Shown: piece by piece, positions 61,887-64,000 of the stretch | Layout: each line of letters begins with the position of its first letter | Numbering within the stretch: position 1 is the stretch's first letter | Assembly (NCBI GenBank): GCA_003194525.1 | Contig: NBIV01000292.1 | Location: 24,463 to 88,462 of the forward strand | Direction of reading: 5' to 3' | Source: Gracilariopsis chorda | Taxonomy: Eukaryota; Rhodophyta; Florideophyceae; Gracilariales; Gracilariaceae | DNA length: 64,000 nt | Notes under the pieces: generated by a model | Database searches by the model: none | Seen by the model: only the letters and a program-made list of their open reading frames with translations | Told to the model about the DNA's origin: nothing | Translations under genes and position numbers: made by a program

Positions 61887-64000
61887 CGGGGGGAGCCCCA
61901 AGGGAGTCGGCACAGTCCGATTCCATTGTGCCGGCTGAGGGGGACCGACCTCCCCGCTCCCCGGTATGGAGGCCCAAGGTTCTCCTTAGGCCAGGAAAGT
62001 CCGGCTCGACCGGAAGTCAAACGCAGTTCGACTGCGGATTAAGTCGACCATGGCGACGATACCAGTGCCCTGGGAGACGAACAGACCCTATTATGGTTAT
62101 GGCTAAACGTAAGTATAAAGTATACGCCGATATCGGCACAAATCGACATTTGTTGTCGCGACGTCTTGCGGTACTCGATACCGGCGCAGGACCGAATTTT
62201 ATCAGGGTATCTGAACTCAGCCCTCATGATCGGACTCGCATTCGAAGCGGTCCTCTACCGGATGTCCGGGACGCAAATAAGAAGCCTCTAGAATGTCTAG
62301 GTACCATACGCCTCGTCGTCCGTTTGGCAAACCATGTCGTCATGTTGGAGTTCATTGTCTGCTCGACACTGGCTGCCCAAGTTGTTCTTGGATGTGACTA
62401 CTGTGACCGCTATGTGGAAGCAATAAGACCCCGCCTTCGGGAAGTGGAGATGGATGACGGAAGCACCGTACCAATAGTGCGCAGACCCCTGCAACCGGCT
62501 GCCAATTCAGGGCGGTTGCCCCCATCCCAGAACGCTGGACCTAGTGGGAGAACCTCTCCAAAGATTAAGGTAGCGGAACAGGTGGAGCTTCCTCCAAAAT
62601 CTCAGACGTGGGTCACCGTAACCACACAACGCCACGGACTGATCGTGATTCAACCCTTATCACACACGTACGAACGTAATGGAATTACCGCCGCCAACGG
62701 CGTTGCCCAGGTACAACCTAACAGACCTTTCCAATTGTTGATTAGCAACTTCACCAATCATCCTGTGAAACTTCACAAGAATCAGATGGTTGCCGTGGCT
62801 TTACCACATCCCACGGTACTCATACCGACGCACATTTCCCTAGCGGAAGTATTAGGGATATCCCTGCCGGACGAGATCTCGCTGTCAACTTCCGCTGAAC
62901 TGGAGCAAGTACTGACACCGGGAGACCGGGAATTAGCTAAAGCGCTCCCGTCAGTTGACGAATTGGACCTCTCCCATCTACCGGAGGAGTACCGGGATCG
63001 CTTACGCAGATTACTGCAGAAATACTCGTCCATGTGGGATGGGAACCTCGGCGAAATCGCCGCAACAGAGCATCATATTGATCTCGTCCCGGGTACAAGA
63101 CCCATTGCACAGCATCCCTACAGAGCTGGACCCCGAACGCGAGAAATCGAACAACAGCATGTGGATGACATGCTTGAAAAGGGGGTCATTGAGCCCGCAC
63201 AATCCGCTTGGGCCTCCCCAGTGGTGCTCGTCCCGAAGACGGATAGTTCATTACGCTTTTGCGTGGATTACAGGAAACTGAACGCAGTGACCGTAAGGGA
63301 TACGTATCCCTTACCCCGAATGGATGAATGCATCGACAGCCTCGGTGATGCCACCGTATTTACTACGCTGGACGCTAATTCCGGGTACTGGCAGGTGCCC
63401 ATCGCGGATGATGACCGCGACAAAACGGCCTTCGTGTGCCACGCCGGTCTTTACCGATTCAAACGCATGCCATATGGCCTCACTAATGCGCCAGCTACGT
63501 TCCAGCGTGGCCTGGACATCATCTTGTCATCCTACAAGTGGAAGACCTGCTTGGTATATCTCGATGATATCATCATTTTCAGTAAGAACATGGAGAACCA
63601 TTTTGAAGACGTCGAGTTGATACTAAAAAAGCTCCAGTCAGCTGGGATTACTTTGAAGCTAAAGAAATGTGAATGGTTCACGGATAAAGTCAAGTACCTT
63701 GGTCATTTGATCAAACCAGGACAGCTGGAGATGGACGAAGTCGCAACCGCGGCTATCCGCAAAGCCACACCCCGCAAACACAAACACAATTGCGTTCCTT
63801 TCTGGGTTATGTAACGTCTATCGACGATTTGTCCCGCGCTACTCACACATAGCCGCGCCGTTGAACGCATTATTGAAGAAAGGACAGCCCATCCAACTCA
63901 AACAATTCGTTGAAGCCGAGACGGATGCCTTCGAAACGCTCAAGAAGACGCTGATCACAGCACCCGTATTGGCCCTCCCAAAACTGGGACTCCCTTTGTG
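61877..64000 (+). pseudogene. pol: Pol of element C, partial, with clustered indels
   Basis: Enters at the slip site and reads to a stop at 63812. Protease has DTGAGPN near 62180. Reverse transcriptase about 63180-63800 has RFCVDYRKLNAVT, LDANSGYWQVP and an intact YLDD. Two indels lie between about 63765 and 63807: the expected TQTQLRSFLG is read in one frame and LCNVYRRFVP in the next. From 63807 the downstream frame is open to the window end with the start of RNase H (LNALLKKGQP, TAPVLALPKLG). The remaining RNase H and integrase are outside the window. Apart from these indels it looks undamaged. Confidence 0.88.

Larger units (their letters stand above)
59130..64000 (+). mobile_element. Element C: third Ty3/gypsy family, truncated by window end
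   Basis: LTR end, primer-binding site, intact gag and most of RT are visible; RNase H begins before 64000. The organisation matches element A, to which gag is related. The left boundary is a guess at TGTGCACAG (59130), which would give a 395-bp LTR ending ACCACA at 59524; no second LTR is in view. It has a far lower density of short palindromes than elements A or B. Confidence 0.85.

Noticed and set aside
1-64000. CRISPR arrays, prophage, operons or bacterial mobile elements
   Set aside because: No spaced direct repeats or bacterial gene logic; spliceosomal introns and gene families are eukaryotic.

Overview
The window is nuclear DNA of a photosynthetic eukaryote. It has spliceosomal introns (71-167 bp, GT..AG), a 15-cis-zeta-carotene isomerase with a likely transit peptide, nuclear-encoded mitochondrial ribosomal proteins, TRAPP, DDI1 and TFIIB-family genes, and no operons or Shine-Dalgarno logic. 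Gene-dense host islands with few, short introns, flanked by large Ty3/gypsy arrays, suit a florideophyte red alga such as Chondrus. That placement is an inference from gene content only.

Transposon region (1-27.8 kb). Element A (313-10335) and element B (10572-21707) are full-length Ty3/gypsy chromoviruses with LTRs, gag, pol (protease, RT, RNase H, integrase) and a C-terminal chromodomain. Both pol genes are broken. Each carries an open frame on the opposite strand between pol and the 3' LTR. Element B sits inside the relic of a CENP-B/jerky-type transposase. Next come a pogo-like transposase with one nonsense codon (22652-24595) and, in opposite orientation, a pogo-like element with clear TIRs and TA target duplication (24742-27778). 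A solo LTR of the element A family interrupts the transposase of that second pogo element.

Host region (28.8-57.4 kb). In order: a TFIIB-family protein, an FAD-dependent oxidoreductase, mitochondrial uL6, a basic/QH-rich hypothetical protein, a three-exon mitochondrial bS18, Z-ISO, TRAPPC6, DDI1 (two exons), a serpin with predicted P1 arginine, an F-box/LRR protein, a NOL8-like RRM protein, tRNA-Arg(ACG), a TauE/SafE permease and a same-strand cluster of three sigma-like glutathione S-transferases. Several neighbours are only 14-120 bp apart. No pathway links the set as a whole; the GST cluster looks like a local duplication.

Right edge (58.6-64 kb). A PIF1/Helitron-type helicase fragment is followed by a third Ty3/gypsy family, element C, which runs off the window with an intact gag and a pol broken by small indels.

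Most interesting points: (1) all three Ty3 families place pol in the -1 frame of gag, entered at the same heptamer GGAAAAC in the same phase beside the gag stop; (2) element A is densely laced with perfect short inverted repeats (CC...GG, 4-6 bp arms) and element B with the compact palindromes CCTNAGG and CCANTGG, in coding and non-coding DNA alike; (3) both complete elements have antisense ORFs next to the 3' LTR; (4) all three families share a primer-binding site that reads as the 3' end of a C1-G72, A73 tRNA, most likely tRNA-Tyr.
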